DNA from: Verrucomicrobiia bacterium | Lineage (GTDB): Bacteria; Verrucomicrobiota; Verrucomicrobiia; Palsa-1439 | Assembly: GCA_035577545.1 (NCBI GenBank) | Contig: DATLVI010000004.1 | Coordinates: forward strand, 124,001-188,000 | Reading direction: 5' to 3' | DNA length: 64,000 nt | In this document: positions 26,959 to 35,515 of the stretch, piece by piece | Numbering within the stretch: position 1 is the first letter of the stretch | Layout of the letters: each line of letters starts with the position of its first letter | Made by a program: the position numbers and the translations under genes | Notes under the pieces: generated by a model | The model's input: only the letters and a program-made list of their open reading frames with translations | Told to the model about the DNA's origin: nothing | Databases searched by the model: none

Positions 26959-29443
26959 GCGGCTAACGATCGCGGGCTTCAGAGGCTTCAACACCGAACG
27001 CAGCATCGATTTTCACGAAAAACTCACCATCATCGCGGCGCCTAACAGCCACGGCAAGACGAGCATTTCGGAAGCAATGGAGTTCCTGCTCTACGGGGCC
27101 ACATCAAAGGTAGAGAAGGCTGATTCGAAAGAGGAGTACAAGGATTCGTACCGAAACCGTCACTTTCCGGTAGATAAGCCAGCGCACATTGACGCCACGT
27201 TTGGCATGGCGGAAAACGCTGAACTGAGGCTGCGTGTCGAAATCGATACCGATGCAACGATAAGACGGTTCGTTGACGGTAAGTTCGTAGAGAACTGGCC
27301 CTTCCATGGAGTGTTGCTGTCAACCGCCAGACCCTTTGTCCTTCAGCACGCGCTCAAGTATCTATTGCTCGTCCCGCCTTCTGAACGGTTTCAAGGGTTT
27401 GCCAGACTCATCGGCCTTAACGCAATCGATGACACGTTCCAAGCTCTCATCAGTCTTTGTACCAAACCGACCGTGAGCCTGCCCCCCGAGGGGCAGCAAA
27501 TCCTGAACGGGCTGGAAACCCTCGAAGCGCGGGTGAAAACGGTACCGGAGTTGAAAAAGGTCGCGACTAGCTTGAAGCGCGGAGTTGAGAGTGTAGTTGA
27601 TACGTATTCACTCATCGAAGATCGTGTCGATGCCATTCTGGGAGGTAAGATTGACCCAAAAGAGCGACGCTCTAAGCTGATTGCGGCGCGCACGGCGGCG
27701 GCTGCGAAGGTGTATTCTGGCGATGTTGCCATTCATGCTTACTCAGAGATAGAAACGCGCGTGTTGGCTAAAGCTCGCAACACTCTTTCCACAGAAACAG
27801 ATGACGCCTTCATCGCGGATTATGGAAAACTGTGTGTTCACGGGGTAACTACGCGGCTCCAAAAGGAGGCGAGCCTCTTGAAAATTGGAGTCGAGTTGAT
27901 CAAGGATGCCCCGGATTCCTGCCCCTTATGCACTCAACCACTGAACAATGATCTTAGACGCAGCATTCACGAACGGCATGACTTGAGCAAAGCCGAAATC
28001 GAGAAGGGCGATGCGCGCGAAGAGAGCCGCCCACGTGTGAATCGTTCGCTAGTGAATGTGAGAAGGGCGCTTGAAGAACACGCACAACTCTCCGAACGTC
28101 TGGTTGGCAACATTATCACATCAATGCTACCTGAGAATGCGTCGAAAGTTTGCGAATTACTGGGTGGGACGGACACTGCAACTGCCGAAACCGTTCGCTC
28201 CGCAGCCAAGGCCGCCGACGTAGTACTGCAACATCTGAGAGCTAACGCGACGAGGGTACAGCTGGCAATCGACTCTTGCGAATCCCAAATGAAGGAAAGC
28301 CACGAGAGTCTCGTGGACGTCGAAGTCCTTGTCAAAGCGCTCCAAGACTATCTGGTGGCGGCCGATGAATTCGTAGAGGAGATAGGGGACCTCGAACCGA
28401 GCCTAGTGGGTCCGACCAAGTTGTTCCGGCAAGCCGTTGATGCACTCGCTGGCACGTCAGAGATGACCTTACTCAACGAATTACTCGAAAAGCGCATCAC
28501 GGTCAACCGGTCATTGCGAGTGCGAGACGTGGTGGAGGGGTTGAAGGAGTTGAAGAAGCATGTCGAGCAAACTTTGGCTGAGACCATGGAAGCGGCCATG
28601 AGTAGTGATCTTACCGCTGCAGTAATGAAATGGTACGAGAAGATCCGAACGGATGGCGACCCGGACGTGCATTTTTCGGGTTTCGCTATGGAACGAACCA
28701 AGGGTGGCGACTTCAAGAGCCGTCGCCTATCGGTAAGGGCAAGATCATACGGGGTGGAGCTCGCGAGCGCTGTTTCTTCGCTGAGTGAATCAAAATTGAA
28801 CGCGCTGGGACTTTGCGTGAGCATTGCGACCGCGATCCGGTCCCCCGGCCCATGGGGCTTTCTCATTATCGACGACCCAATTCAATCTTGGGATGATGAG
28901 CACGAAACCCGATTCATCGATGTAATACGCAATCTTGTCGAGATTGAGAATAAACAGATCGTGGTTCTGTCTCACAAGGGAACCTGGGCCAAGCAGGTGT
29001 GCCAAGGTTGCCGAACGCTTAATGGCATTCACTATGAGATAACAGGTTACGCGAAGGATGGACCGCATATTACCGCAATGGACTGGTCGCCCATTGATCA
29101 GCGGCTCCGCGAAGCCGAAGCGATCACGAACGATATCGCGGCTACGTCCGTAAAGCTGCAGCAGGCGGAGGAAGAGGTGCGCCTCGCAGCCTGCCAAGCG
29201 GCTTCACAAGTGGCAAAAGAAAAGCTTGGGCGCACCACAAGTGCTCACAACATGAACAGCAAGGATGTCCGAGCGATTCTCGTCGAGGCCGGTGCCACTT
29301 CTGATCTTGTGGATCGCATCTCCGCAATGTTTGTCACCGCTGACGACGCTCATCACGCACCAAAGAACTACACACCGAATCCCCACCGGATACGGCAGGC
29401 AATAGCCTCGATTCGGGACGCCTTGAAGCTAACGAAGAAATAG
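26948..29443 (+). CDS. Rad50/SMC-like ABC ATPase with a zinc-hook motif
   Basis: An 831-residue ATPase. Walker A is 'AAPNSHGKTS' (Lys37), an unusual form of GPNGxGKS. Residues about 170-600 are charged and helical, with one CPLC at residues 325-328 in the middle, as in Rad50/SbcC/RloC zinc hooks. The ABC signature is 'LSESKLNALGL' from residue 612, Walker B is 'FLIIDDP' (Asp642, Asp643), and the switch His is His676 in 'VVLSHKG'. A C-terminal extension of 150 residues ends with 'FVTADDAHHAPKNY', which was not recognised. There is no adjacent nuclease (SbcD/Mre11) or TOPRIM domain. Lines counted by hand have about 45-52% GC against about 62% in neighbouring aroF. A mobile defence or DNA-repair role is plausible from the architecture but unproven. 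Confidence 0.85.
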   Translation: MKLKRLTIAGFRGFNTERSIDFHEKLTIIAAPNSHGKTSISEAMEFLLYGATSKVEKADSKEEYKDSYRNRHFPVDKPAHIDATFGMAENAELRLRVEIDTDATIRRFVDGKFVENWPFHGVLLSTARPFVLQHALKYLLLVPPSERFQGFARLIGLNAIDDTFQALISLCTKPTVSLPPEGQQILNGLETLEARVKTVPELKKVATSLKRGVESVVDTYSLIEDRVDAILGGKIDPKERRSKLIAARTAAAAKVYSGDVAIHAYSEIETRVLAKARNTLSTETDDAFIADYGKLCVHGVTTRLQKEASLLKIGVELIKDAPDSCPLCTQPLNNDLRRSIHERHDLSKAEIEKGDAREESRPRVNRSLVNVRRALEEHAQLSERLVGNIITSMLPENASKVCELLGGTDTATAETVRSAAKAADVVLQHLRANATRVQLAIDSCESQMKESHESLVDVEVLVKALQDYLVAADEFVEEIGDLEPSLVGPTKLFRQAVDALAGTSEMTLLNELLEKRITVNRSLRVRDVVEGLKELKKHVEQTLAETMEAAMSSDLTAAVMKWYEKIRTDGDPDVHFSGFAMERTKGGDFKSRRLSVRARSYGVELASAVSSLSESKLNALGLCVSIATAIRSPGPWGFLIIDDPIQSWDDEHETRFIDVIRNLVEIENKQIVVLSHKGTWAKQVCQGCRTLNGIHYEITGYAKDGPHITAMDWSPIDQRLREAEAITNDIAATSVKLQQAEEEVRLAACQAASQVAKEKLGRTTSAHNMNSKDVRAILVEAGATSDLVDRISAMFVTADDAHHAPKNYTPNPHRIRQAIASIRDALKLTKK

Positions 29444-29524
29444 CGATCACCCGAGTATCCCTGCGTTGCCCCTCCATCATACACTTGGCTTGCCCCAGAG
29501 ACTCAGCTTTGCCACACTGCATCT

Positions 29525-30610
29525 GTGAATTTCAAATCCCTTGCCAATCAATTTGTTTGTGACGTGCCGGTTTATGAGCCGGGGAGGCCGATTGAGGATG
29601 TGGCGCGGGAGATGGGGCTCGATGCGCGCACGGTCATCAAGCTGGCCTCGAATGAGAATCCGTTGGGGCCTTCGCCGAAAGGGTTGGTAGCGATGCGCAA
29701 GGCGTTGGCGACGGCGCATCTTTATCCGGATGGGGGCGGGTTTTATTTGCGGCAAGGGATCGCCAACAAGTTGGGCGTGAAGATCGACAACATCGTCCTC
29801 GGGACGGGGTCGAACGAGATCATTGAGTTTTTGTATCATGCGTTTGTTTCTCCCGGGGATGAGGTGGTTGCAGGGGACAGGGCGTTCGTCATCTACAGCA
29901 TCATGGCGAAGATGTTCCAGGCGCGGTGCGTGGAGGTGCCGTTTCGGAGTCACACACATGATTTGAAGGCTATGCTGGCGGCAATCACGCCGCGAACGAA
30001 GCTGGTGTTTGTGGCGAACCCGAATAATCCAACGGGCACGCGGGTGACCAATGCGGAACTGGATGATTTTATCCGACGTCTACCGTCGCATGTGATTGCG
30101 GTGCTCGACGAGGCGTACATTGAGTTCCTGGATGATCCGCCGCCTTCGATCGAATACGCGATGAAGCGGAACGTGATTGTACTGCGGACGTTCTCGAAGA
30201 TTGTCGGGTTGGCGGGAGTGCGTATCGGGTACGGCGTGGCGCAGAAGGAGTGCATCGACTTGCTGGCGCGAGTGCGGCAGCCATTCAATACGAATGCGAT
30301 TGCGCAGGCGGGGGCGTTGGCGGCGTTGGGAGATAGCGCGCACATTCGGAAGACGAAAGCTCTCACGCGGCGCGGGCTGGCGTATTTTGAGAAGGAATTC
30401 AAGAAGCTGAAACTCGAATACGTGCCGAGCAGCGCCAACTTTGTGCTTGTCAACGTGGGCGATGGGGATGAAGTATTCCGCGCTCTGCAGCGGCGCGGGG
30501 TGATAGTGCGGCCCATGCGCGGCTACAAAATGCCCGCGTGGGTGCGCGTGACGGTCGGCACTATGCCCAAGAATCGGAGATTTATTGGGGCACTCAAAGC
30601 ATCGCTCTAA
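29525..30610 (+). CDS. hisC: Histidinol-phosphate/aromatic aminotransferase
   Basis: A 361-residue class I/II PLP aminotransferase of the HisC type, starting at GTG 29525 (no clear Shine-Dalgarno). It shows 'IKLASNENPLGPSPKG' at the N-terminus, 'NPNNPTGTRV', 'LDEAYIEF' and the PLP lysine in 'LRTFSKIVGLAGVRIGYG'. HisC makes histidinol phosphate, but HisC copies placed next to pheA and aroF often also transaminate aromatic keto acids, and that fits here: aroF follows by 15 bases and pheA would precede if the accessory block were removed. No his genes are adjacent. Confidence 0.92.
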   Translation: MNFKSLANQFVCDVPVYEPGRPIEDVAREMGLDARTVIKLASNENPLGPSPKGLVAMRKALATAHLYPDGGGFYLRQGIANKLGVKIDNIVLGTGSNEIIEFLYHAFVSPGDEVVAGDRAFVIYSIMAKMFQARCVEVPFRSHTHDLKAMLAAITPRTKLVFVANPNNPTGTRVTNAELDDFIRRLPSHVIAVLDEAYIEFLDDPPPSIEYAMKRNVIVLRTFSKIVGLAGVRIGYGVAQKECIDLLARVRQPFNTNAIAQAGALAALGDSAHIRKTKALTRRGLAYFEKEFKKLKLEYVPSSANFVLVNVGDGDEVFRALQRRGVIVRPMRGYKMPAWVRVTVGTMPKNRRFIGALKASL

Positions 30611-30625
30611 GAGAAGCCATAAAAT

Positions 30626-31642
30626 ATGATTATCATCTGCAAACCGGAAGCAACGGACGAGCAAATCGGCCACATCGAGGAGGCGATTCGCAAGTGGGGG
30701 TTGAAACCGCACACGAGCCGCGGGGTCGAGCGCACGATCATTGGCGTCATCGGGCCTGAAGACCTGATTCGCGAAAAGCCGCTGGCGGCATTTCCGGGTG
30801 TGGCGTCGGTCACGCCGGTGATGAAGCCGTACAAGCTCACCAGCTACGATTTCACGCACAAACGAACGGTGATCGATGTCGGCGGGGTGAAGATCGGCGA
30901 CCAGAAGAAGATGGTGCTGATGAGCGGGCCGTGCTCGGTCGAGAGTCGCGAACAGATTTTGGAGATTGCGAAGATCGTGAAGAAGGCGGGGGCGACGGTG
31001 TTGCGTGGCGGCGCTTTCAAGCCGCGCACGTCGCCGTACACGTTCCAGGGACTGGGCAAGGAAGGGTTGAAGCTGCTGGCGGAAGCGCGCGCGGCGACGG
31101 GGCTGCCTGTCATTACCGAGTTGATGGACACGAAGGATGTGGAGATGGTCGAGCAATACGCGGACATCATCCAGATTGGCGCGCGCAACATGCAGAATTT
31201 TTCGTTATTGAAGGAAGTGGGCCGGTGTCAGAAGCCGGTGATGCTGAAGCGTGGCATGGCGGCGACGGTGAAGGACGTGTTGCTCAGCGCCGAATACATT
31301 CTCAGCGAAGGGAACATGAATGTCATGCTCTGCGAGCGCGGCATACGGACGTTCGAGACTTATACCCGCAACACGCTCGATCTTTCGGCCGTGCCCGCGC
31401 TCAAGAAGGAATCGCATCTGCCGGTGATTGTCGATCCCACGCACGGCGCGGGGCATCGTGATCTGATCCCGACGATGGCGCTGGCGGCGGTGGCTGCCGG
31501 CGCTGACGGGATTATGATTGAAGTTCATAACGATCCTGAGGCGGCGTTGTCGGATGGCGAACAGGCGATGCTCCCGGATAAGTTTGAAGCGCTGGTGGCG
31601 CAGATGCGCGCGGTGGCGGCGGCGATTGGGAAGACGATCTAG
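30626..31642 (+). CDS. aroF: 3-deoxy-7-phosphoheptulonate synthase (DAHP synthase)
   Basis: A 338-residue type I-beta DAHP synthase, first enzyme of the shikimate pathway, condensing phosphoenolpyruvate with erythrose 4-phosphate. The N-terminal 75 residues form the ferredoxin-like regulatory domain seen in Thermotoga-type enzymes ('[20 protein letters not shown]'). The barrel carries '[12 protein letters not shown]' (metal-binding Cys), '[19 protein letters not shown]', '[11 protein letters not shown]', '[12 protein letters not shown]' and '[11 protein letters not shown]'. It follows hisC by 15 bases and shares its transcription unit. Confidence 0.96.
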   Translation: MIIICKPEATDEQIGHIEEAIRKWGLKPHTSRGVERTIIGVIGPEDLIREKPLAAFPGVASVTPVMKPYKLTSYDFTHKRTVIDVGGVKIGDQKKMVLMSGPCSVESREQILEIAKIVKKAGATVLRGGAFKPRTSPYTFQGLGKEGLKLLAEARAATGLPVITELMDTKDVEMVEQYADIIQIGARNMQNFSLLKEVGRCQKPVMLKRGMAATVKDVLLSAEYILSEGNMNVMLCERGIRTFETYTRNTLDLSAVPALKKESHLPVIVDPTHGAGHRDLIPTMALAAVAAGADGIMIEVHNDPEAALSDGEQAMLPDKFEALVAQMRAVAAAIGKTI

Positions 31643-31650
31643 CCGGGCTG

Positions 31651-32022
31651 TTACTTCAGAGCGTTTCTCACGTCATCGAGGCCGCTCTCGAAGCCGGATT
31701 TGATATCGGACCAGGCGTTGGTCGTGGCGGTTTTGAGTTCCGTGAGTTTCGGTTTTAGGTCGTCGATTTTCTGTTGAGCTTGCGCGACTTTCTTGTCCAG
31801 GGCGCTTTTGGCGTCGCCGGTTTGCTTTTGGGCTTTCGCCTTTAGGTCTTCCAGTTTCTTGTTGAGCTTTTGAAACTCCCGGTCGGCTTTCCTATTGAAC
31901 GCCTGGGCCTGTTGCTGGGTGTAGTTCTTTACGGCGGCGACCTTGTTTGTGGTGGCGGCTCGTGAGCACAGTGAAAAGCTAAAAATAATTCCGGCGACCG
32001 CGATCAGTTTCCTGATTTTCAT
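31651..32022 (-). CDS. Secreted coiled-coil protein
   Basis: A 123-residue exported protein. Start at ATG 32022, preceded by AAGGAGG with good spacing; the frame is open far upstream but only this start has a Shine-Dalgarno and a signal peptide ('MKIRKLIAVAGIIFSFSLCS'). After cleavage the protein is almost entirely a Lys/Gln/Ala-rich helix ('FQKLNKKLEDLKAKAQKQTG', 'KKVAQAQQKIDDLKPKLTEL') likely to form a coiled coil in the periplasm. The stop lies 8 bases from that of aroF (convergent). Function unknown; similar short coiled-coil proteins occur in envelope stress or cell-wall contexts, but nothing here decides it. Confidence 0.8.
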   Translation of the reverse strand: MKIRKLIAVAGIIFSFSLCSRAATTNKVAAVKNYTQQQAQAFNRKADREFQKLNKKLEDLKAKAQKQTGDAKSALDKKVAQAQQKIDDLKPKLTELKTATTNAWSDIKSGFESGLDDVRNALK

Positions 32023-32140
32023 ACTGACTACCTCCTTGGCTATTTCCTTTAGCGCATGAACGGCCCCGGCACAAGGCAATTGGCTTGCGGTGGCGGGTGG
32101 GGCGGTGTAAGAAGGCGGCGAGATTCCAAGGAGATCTCGG

Positions 32141-33061
32141 ATGGCACGAACGAAAAGGGGACGAACTGCGCTCGCGGGTTGTTTATTCCTTTTGCCGAAC
32201 CTGCTCGGGTTTCTGGCTTTTACCCTCATTCCTGTGGTGGTCTCTTTGGGGTTGAGCTTTTTTGCATGGGATCTTTTCTCGCCGCCGAAGTTCGTGGGAA
32301 TCCATAATTTTTCCACCCTGCTGCACGACCACGATTTCTGGCGGTACGCTTTCAATACCGTGTTCCTGATGCTGACGATTCCGGTGAATATTGTGGGATC
32401 GTTGTTTTTGGCGATGGTGATGAACCAGAAGCTGCGCGGTATTGTGGTGTTTCGCACGATTTACTTTTTACCGACGATCGTGATGGGCGTCGGGACGTAT
32501 TTGCTTTGGAGGTGGATTTACAATCCCGACTACGGACCGATCAACACGATCATCGCATATTGGTTTCCGCGATGGCTGAACGATGGGATTCGCGGGCTCG
32601 GCGCGGAATGGCCGCCGCAATGGTTGGCTTCGGTGACGTGGGCCAAGCCGGCGTTGATGTTCATGACGTTTTGGACGGTCGTGGGTGGGTACAACATGAT
32701 TCTGTTTCTGGCGGCGCTGCAGGGTGTGTCGCCCGAGTTGTATGAGGCAGCGGACATCGACGGCGCGAATTGGTGGCAGAAGTTTTGGGCGATCACATGG
32801 CCGCTGGTCAGCCCGACGACGTTCTTTGTTTTCACGATGAGCTTGATTGGCGGATTGCAGGGTGGGTTTGACCAGGCGTTTGTGATGACCCGCGGCGGGC
32901 CGGCGGGGGCGACCACGACGATCAGCTACTACATCTATAATCACGCGTTTGCGTGGAACCACATGGGGTACGCGGCGGCGATGGCATGGGTGCTATTCAC
33001 GGCGGTGTTCGCGGCGACGATGCTGAACTGGCGATTTGGGGGACGGGTTGTCCATTACTGA
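32141..33061 (+). CDS. Carbohydrate ABC transporter permease (MalF/UgpA-like)
   Basis: A 306-residue inner-membrane permease with about six helices. The EAA loop that contacts the ATPase is visible as 'YEAADIDGANWWQKFWAITW', and 'FLLPNLLGFLAFTLIPVVVS' opens the protein. AAGGAG precedes the ATG. It pairs with the MalG-like gene that begins one base after its stop. No ATP-binding protein or binding protein is adjacent, so partners must be elsewhere; the orphan binding lipoprotein at 18208 is one candidate. Confidence 0.93.
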   Translation: MARTKRGRTALAGCLFLLPNLLGFLAFTLIPVVVSLGLSFFAWDLFSPPKFVGIHNFSTLLHDHDFWRYAFNTVFLMLTIPVNIVGSLFLAMVMNQKLRGIVVFRTIYFLPTIVMGVGTYLLWRWIYNPDYGPINTIIAYWFPRWLNDGIRGLGAEWPPQWLASVTWAKPALMFMTFWTVVGGYNMILFLAALQGVSPELYEAADIDGANWWQKFWAITWPLVSPTTFFVFTMSLIGGLQGGFDQAFVMTRGGPAGATTTISYYIYNHAFAWNHMGYAAAMAWVLFTAVFAATMLNWRFGGRVVHY

Positions 33062-33062
33062 G

Positions 33063-34004
33063 ATGCGCAACGTGTTTCGGAAAATCATCAGCTACGTGGT
33101 GCTCGGGTGCGTCGGGTTGTTCATGCTCTTCCCCTTTCTGTGGATGTTCTCCACGTCCGTGAAACCTGCGGGCGATGTATTCAAGTCGGTCGACAACCCG
33201 ATCAAGGCGCTCGTGCCCGGCGAGGTGCAGTGGCAGAACTATGGAAAAGTTTACGATGCGACGCAGGGGATGGGGGGCGGGTTTGCGCGCTGGTACCTGA
33301 ACAGTGTGCTCGTGGCGGTGGTGGTCACGTTGGGGCAGGTGACGACGAGCGCTTGCGCGGCGTATGCGTTTTCGCGGTTGCAATTTCCCGGACGCGACAA
33401 AATTTTTCTCGGGTATCTCGGCACGATGATGATTCCGGGGGCGGTGACGATGATCCCGAATTTTATTTTGATGCGGAAGATCACCGACTGGCTGACGGTG
33501 GCGGCGCCGTTTGTGAATTGGGACGCGCCGCGGGTGATTTATCTATTTGGGCGCACGTATGACGTCGGGCGATTGGTGGGGCTGGATTCCTACTTCGCGT
33601 TGATTGTGCCGGTGATGTTCTCGGCGTACGGGACGTTTATGCTGCGGCAGTTTTTCATGAGCATCCCGCGCGATTTGGAGGAGGCGGCGACAATCGATGG
33701 GTGCGGGCTGTTTCGCATTTTCACGACGATCATTTTGCCGCTCAGCAAACCCGCGCTGGCGACGCTGGGGATTTTCACGTTTCTCGGCAACTGGCAGAGT
33801 TTTTACTGGCCGCTGATCATGCTGACGCAGGATTCGATGAAGACCTTGCCACTCGGGCTGCTGTCGTTCATGGGATTGTACAGCACGCAATGGACATTGC
33901 TCATGGCGGGCTCGGTGATGATGATTCTGCCGATGATTATTGTATTTGTGATCGGGCAGAAATGGTTCATTAGTGGGATTCAGATGGGGGCGCTGAAGGG
34001 GTGA
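33063..34004 (+). CDS. Carbohydrate ABC transporter permease (MalG/UgpE-like)
   Basis: A 313-residue permease, with start set at ATG 33063 just after the stop of its partner; an upstream start at 33036 would overlap that gene by 26 bases. It has a periplasmic N-terminal loop after the first helix ('LFPFLWMFSTSVKPAGDVF'), and the EAA loop is 'EEAATIDGCGLFRIFTTIIL'. The C-terminus 'VIGQKWFISGIQMGALKG' is typical of MalG-type subunits. The pair forms a heterodimeric sugar importer channel of the CUT1 class; the substrate is unknown. Confidence 0.93.
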   Translation: MRNVFRKIISYVVLGCVGLFMLFPFLWMFSTSVKPAGDVFKSVDNPIKALVPGEVQWQNYGKVYDATQGMGGGFARWYLNSVLVAVVVTLGQVTTSACAAYAFSRLQFPGRDKIFLGYLGTMMIPGAVTMIPNFILMRKITDWLTVAAPFVNWDAPRVIYLFGRTYDVGRLVGLDSYFALIVPVMFSAYGTFMLRQFFMSIPRDLEEAATIDGCGLFRIFTTIILPLSKPALATLGIFTFLGNWQSFYWPLIMLTQDSMKTLPLGLLSFMGLYSTQWTLLMAGSVMMILPMIIVFVIGQKWFISGIQMGALKG

Positions 34005-34123
34005 TTTGGAGCTGTTACAAGATATTGAACGACAGCCCTTTGAGGAGGATCCGGTTGCAATTCTCAGCGGGTTGAATAGATTTGTAGCGGGGTAAGTCTA
34101 ATAGAGCAGATTGGAGGATTCAG

Positions 34124-34393
34124 ATGAAAAGAATTCTTAAGATTGTCAGTGGATTTGTGGCGGTAGTGACGTTGGCCTGCCTGCTGGCGGCACCAGCCCA
34201 GGCGCGAACGTTCGTCTCGGTCAATGTTGGGTTTGGCGGCTACGGCTATGGCGGTTACGGTTACGGGGGTTATAACCGGTACTGTGCGCCGGCGTATTAC
34301 CCCGGATACTGCTATCGCGCACCCGTATGCTATCGGCCGGTCTATCAGTACTACCCGAGTTGCTACTACGGCGGATACCGCTATTGCCGCTAA
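34124..34393 (+). CDS. Small secreted Gly/Tyr/Cys-rich protein
   Basis: An 89-residue protein with a clear signal peptide ('MKRILKIVSGFVAVVTLACL', cleavage after 'APAQA') and GGAGG upstream. The mature 60 residues consist of a Gly-Tyr repeat ('GGYGYGGYGYGGYNRY') and a tail with five Cys in Tyr/Pro-rich context ('CAPAYYPGYCYRAPVCYRPV'). Such composition suggests a structural surface or spore/sheath-like peptide that could be cross-linked through Tyr or Cys. It stands alone between the permeases and ald. No homologous domain was recognised. Confidence 0.75.
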   Translation: MKRILKIVSGFVAVVTLACLLAAPAQARTFVSVNVGFGGYGYGGYGYGGYNRYCAPAYYPGYCYRAPVCYRPVYQYYPSCYYGGYRYCR

Positions 34394-34402
34394 GAGGAAC
34401 CG

Positions 34403-35515
34403 TCAGAGCACTTCCCTGAGACTGGTTACCGGCAGTTGGTATTGCTTCGCGAGGTCGGGATAAACCACCCGGCCTCGCGCTATGTTTACCCCCATCGCGA
34501 GCGCTGAGTTTCCACGGACGGCCCGGCCAAATCCCTTGCTGGCGATTTCCATTGCGTAGGGAAAGGTGGCATTCGTCAGGGCGGTTGTTGACGTGCGCGC
34601 GACCGCGCCGGGCATGTTCGTGACGCAGTAATGCACGACGCCGCTGACGAGGTAGGTCGGTTTTTCGTGTGTCGTTGGCCGCGAGGTTTCGATGCAGCCG
34701 CCCTGGTCGATGGCCACATCGACGATGACCGCGCCGCGTTTCATTTGCTTGACCAGCTTGCGCGAGACGAGCATTGGCGCACGGGCGCCGGGTCGTAATA
34801 CTGCACCAATGAGCAAGTCGGCTTCGCGGACCTGCTCGCGGATGTTGTGGGCGTTACTCATCAGGGTCTTGACGTTTTTCGGCATCACGTCATCGAGGTA
34901 GCGCAGGCGGTTCAGGTTGATGTCGAGGATCGACACATCGGCGCCCAGGCCAGCGGCCATCTTGGCGGCGTTGGCGCCGACGATGCCGCCGCCGAGAATC
35001 GCGACTTTCGCGGGCGCGACGCCCGGCACGCCGGCGAGCAACAAACCGCGGCCCTTCGTCGGCTCTTCGAGGTACTTCGCGCCTTCGTGGACCGCCATTC
35101 GCCCCGCGATCTCGCTCATGGGCGTCAGCAAGGGCAGGGAACCATCCGGCGACTGTATGGTCTCGTAGGCGATGGCGATGATGCCGCTGCGAAGGGTTGC
35201 GGCGAAAAGTTTTTTGTCGGCGGCGAAGTGGAAATAGGTGAAGACGATTTGTCCGGCGCGCAGTGATGCAATCTCGGGGGGCTGCGGTTCCTTGACCTTT
35301 ACGATCAGGTCAGCGCGGCGGAACAGGACGCCAGGGGAATTGACGATGCGCGCGCCGGCGGCCCGATAATCCTGGTCGAGCGCGCCACTGCCTTCGCCGG
35401 CACGGTGTTCGACGAGCACCGTATGACCGGCTTCCGTCAGCGCTTCGCAGTGAACCGGCAGCAGGCCGACGCGATATTCGTTGTTCTTGATCTCCCTGGG
35501 AACGCCGATGATCAT
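34403..35515 (-). CDS. ald: Alanine dehydrogenase
   Basis: A 370-residue NAD-dependent alanine dehydrogenase, which interconverts L-alanine and pyruvate plus ammonia. The N-terminus 'MIIGVPREIKNNEYRVGLLP' is the family signature with the pyruvate-binding Arg; 'VKVKEPQPPE' holds the catalytic Lys, and 'AILGGGIVGANAAKMAAGLG' is the NAD-binding site followed by an acidic 'SILDINLNRL'. The length is typical. The start overlaps the stop of the upstream hydrolase gene as ATGA. It converges with the small secreted protein gene, with nine bases between them. Confidence 0.96.
   Translation of the reverse strand: MIIGVPREIKNNEYRVGLLPVHCEALTEAGHTVLVEHRAGEGSGALDQDYRAAGARIVNSPGVLFRRADLIVKVKEPQPPEIASLRAGQIVFTYFHFAADKKLFAATLRSGIIAIAYETIQSPDGSLPLLTPMSEIAGRMAVHEGAKYLEEPTKGRGLLLAGVPGVAPAKVAILGGGIVGANAAKMAAGLGADVSILDINLNRLRYLDDVMPKNVKTLMSNAHNIREQVREADLLIGAVLRPGARAPMLVSRKLVKQMKRGAVIVDVAIDQGGCIETSRPTTHEKPTYLVSGVVHYCVTNMPGAVARTSTTALTNATFPYAMEIASKGFGRAVRGNSALAMGVNIARGRVVYPDLAKQYQLPVTSLREVL

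Noticed and set aside
34007-34095. A 29-codon open stretch ('ELLQDIERQPFEEDPVAILS') between the permease and the Tyr-rich gene
   Set aside because: Only a TTG start, no Shine-Dalgarno and no recognisable family; may be a gene remnant but cannot be supported.
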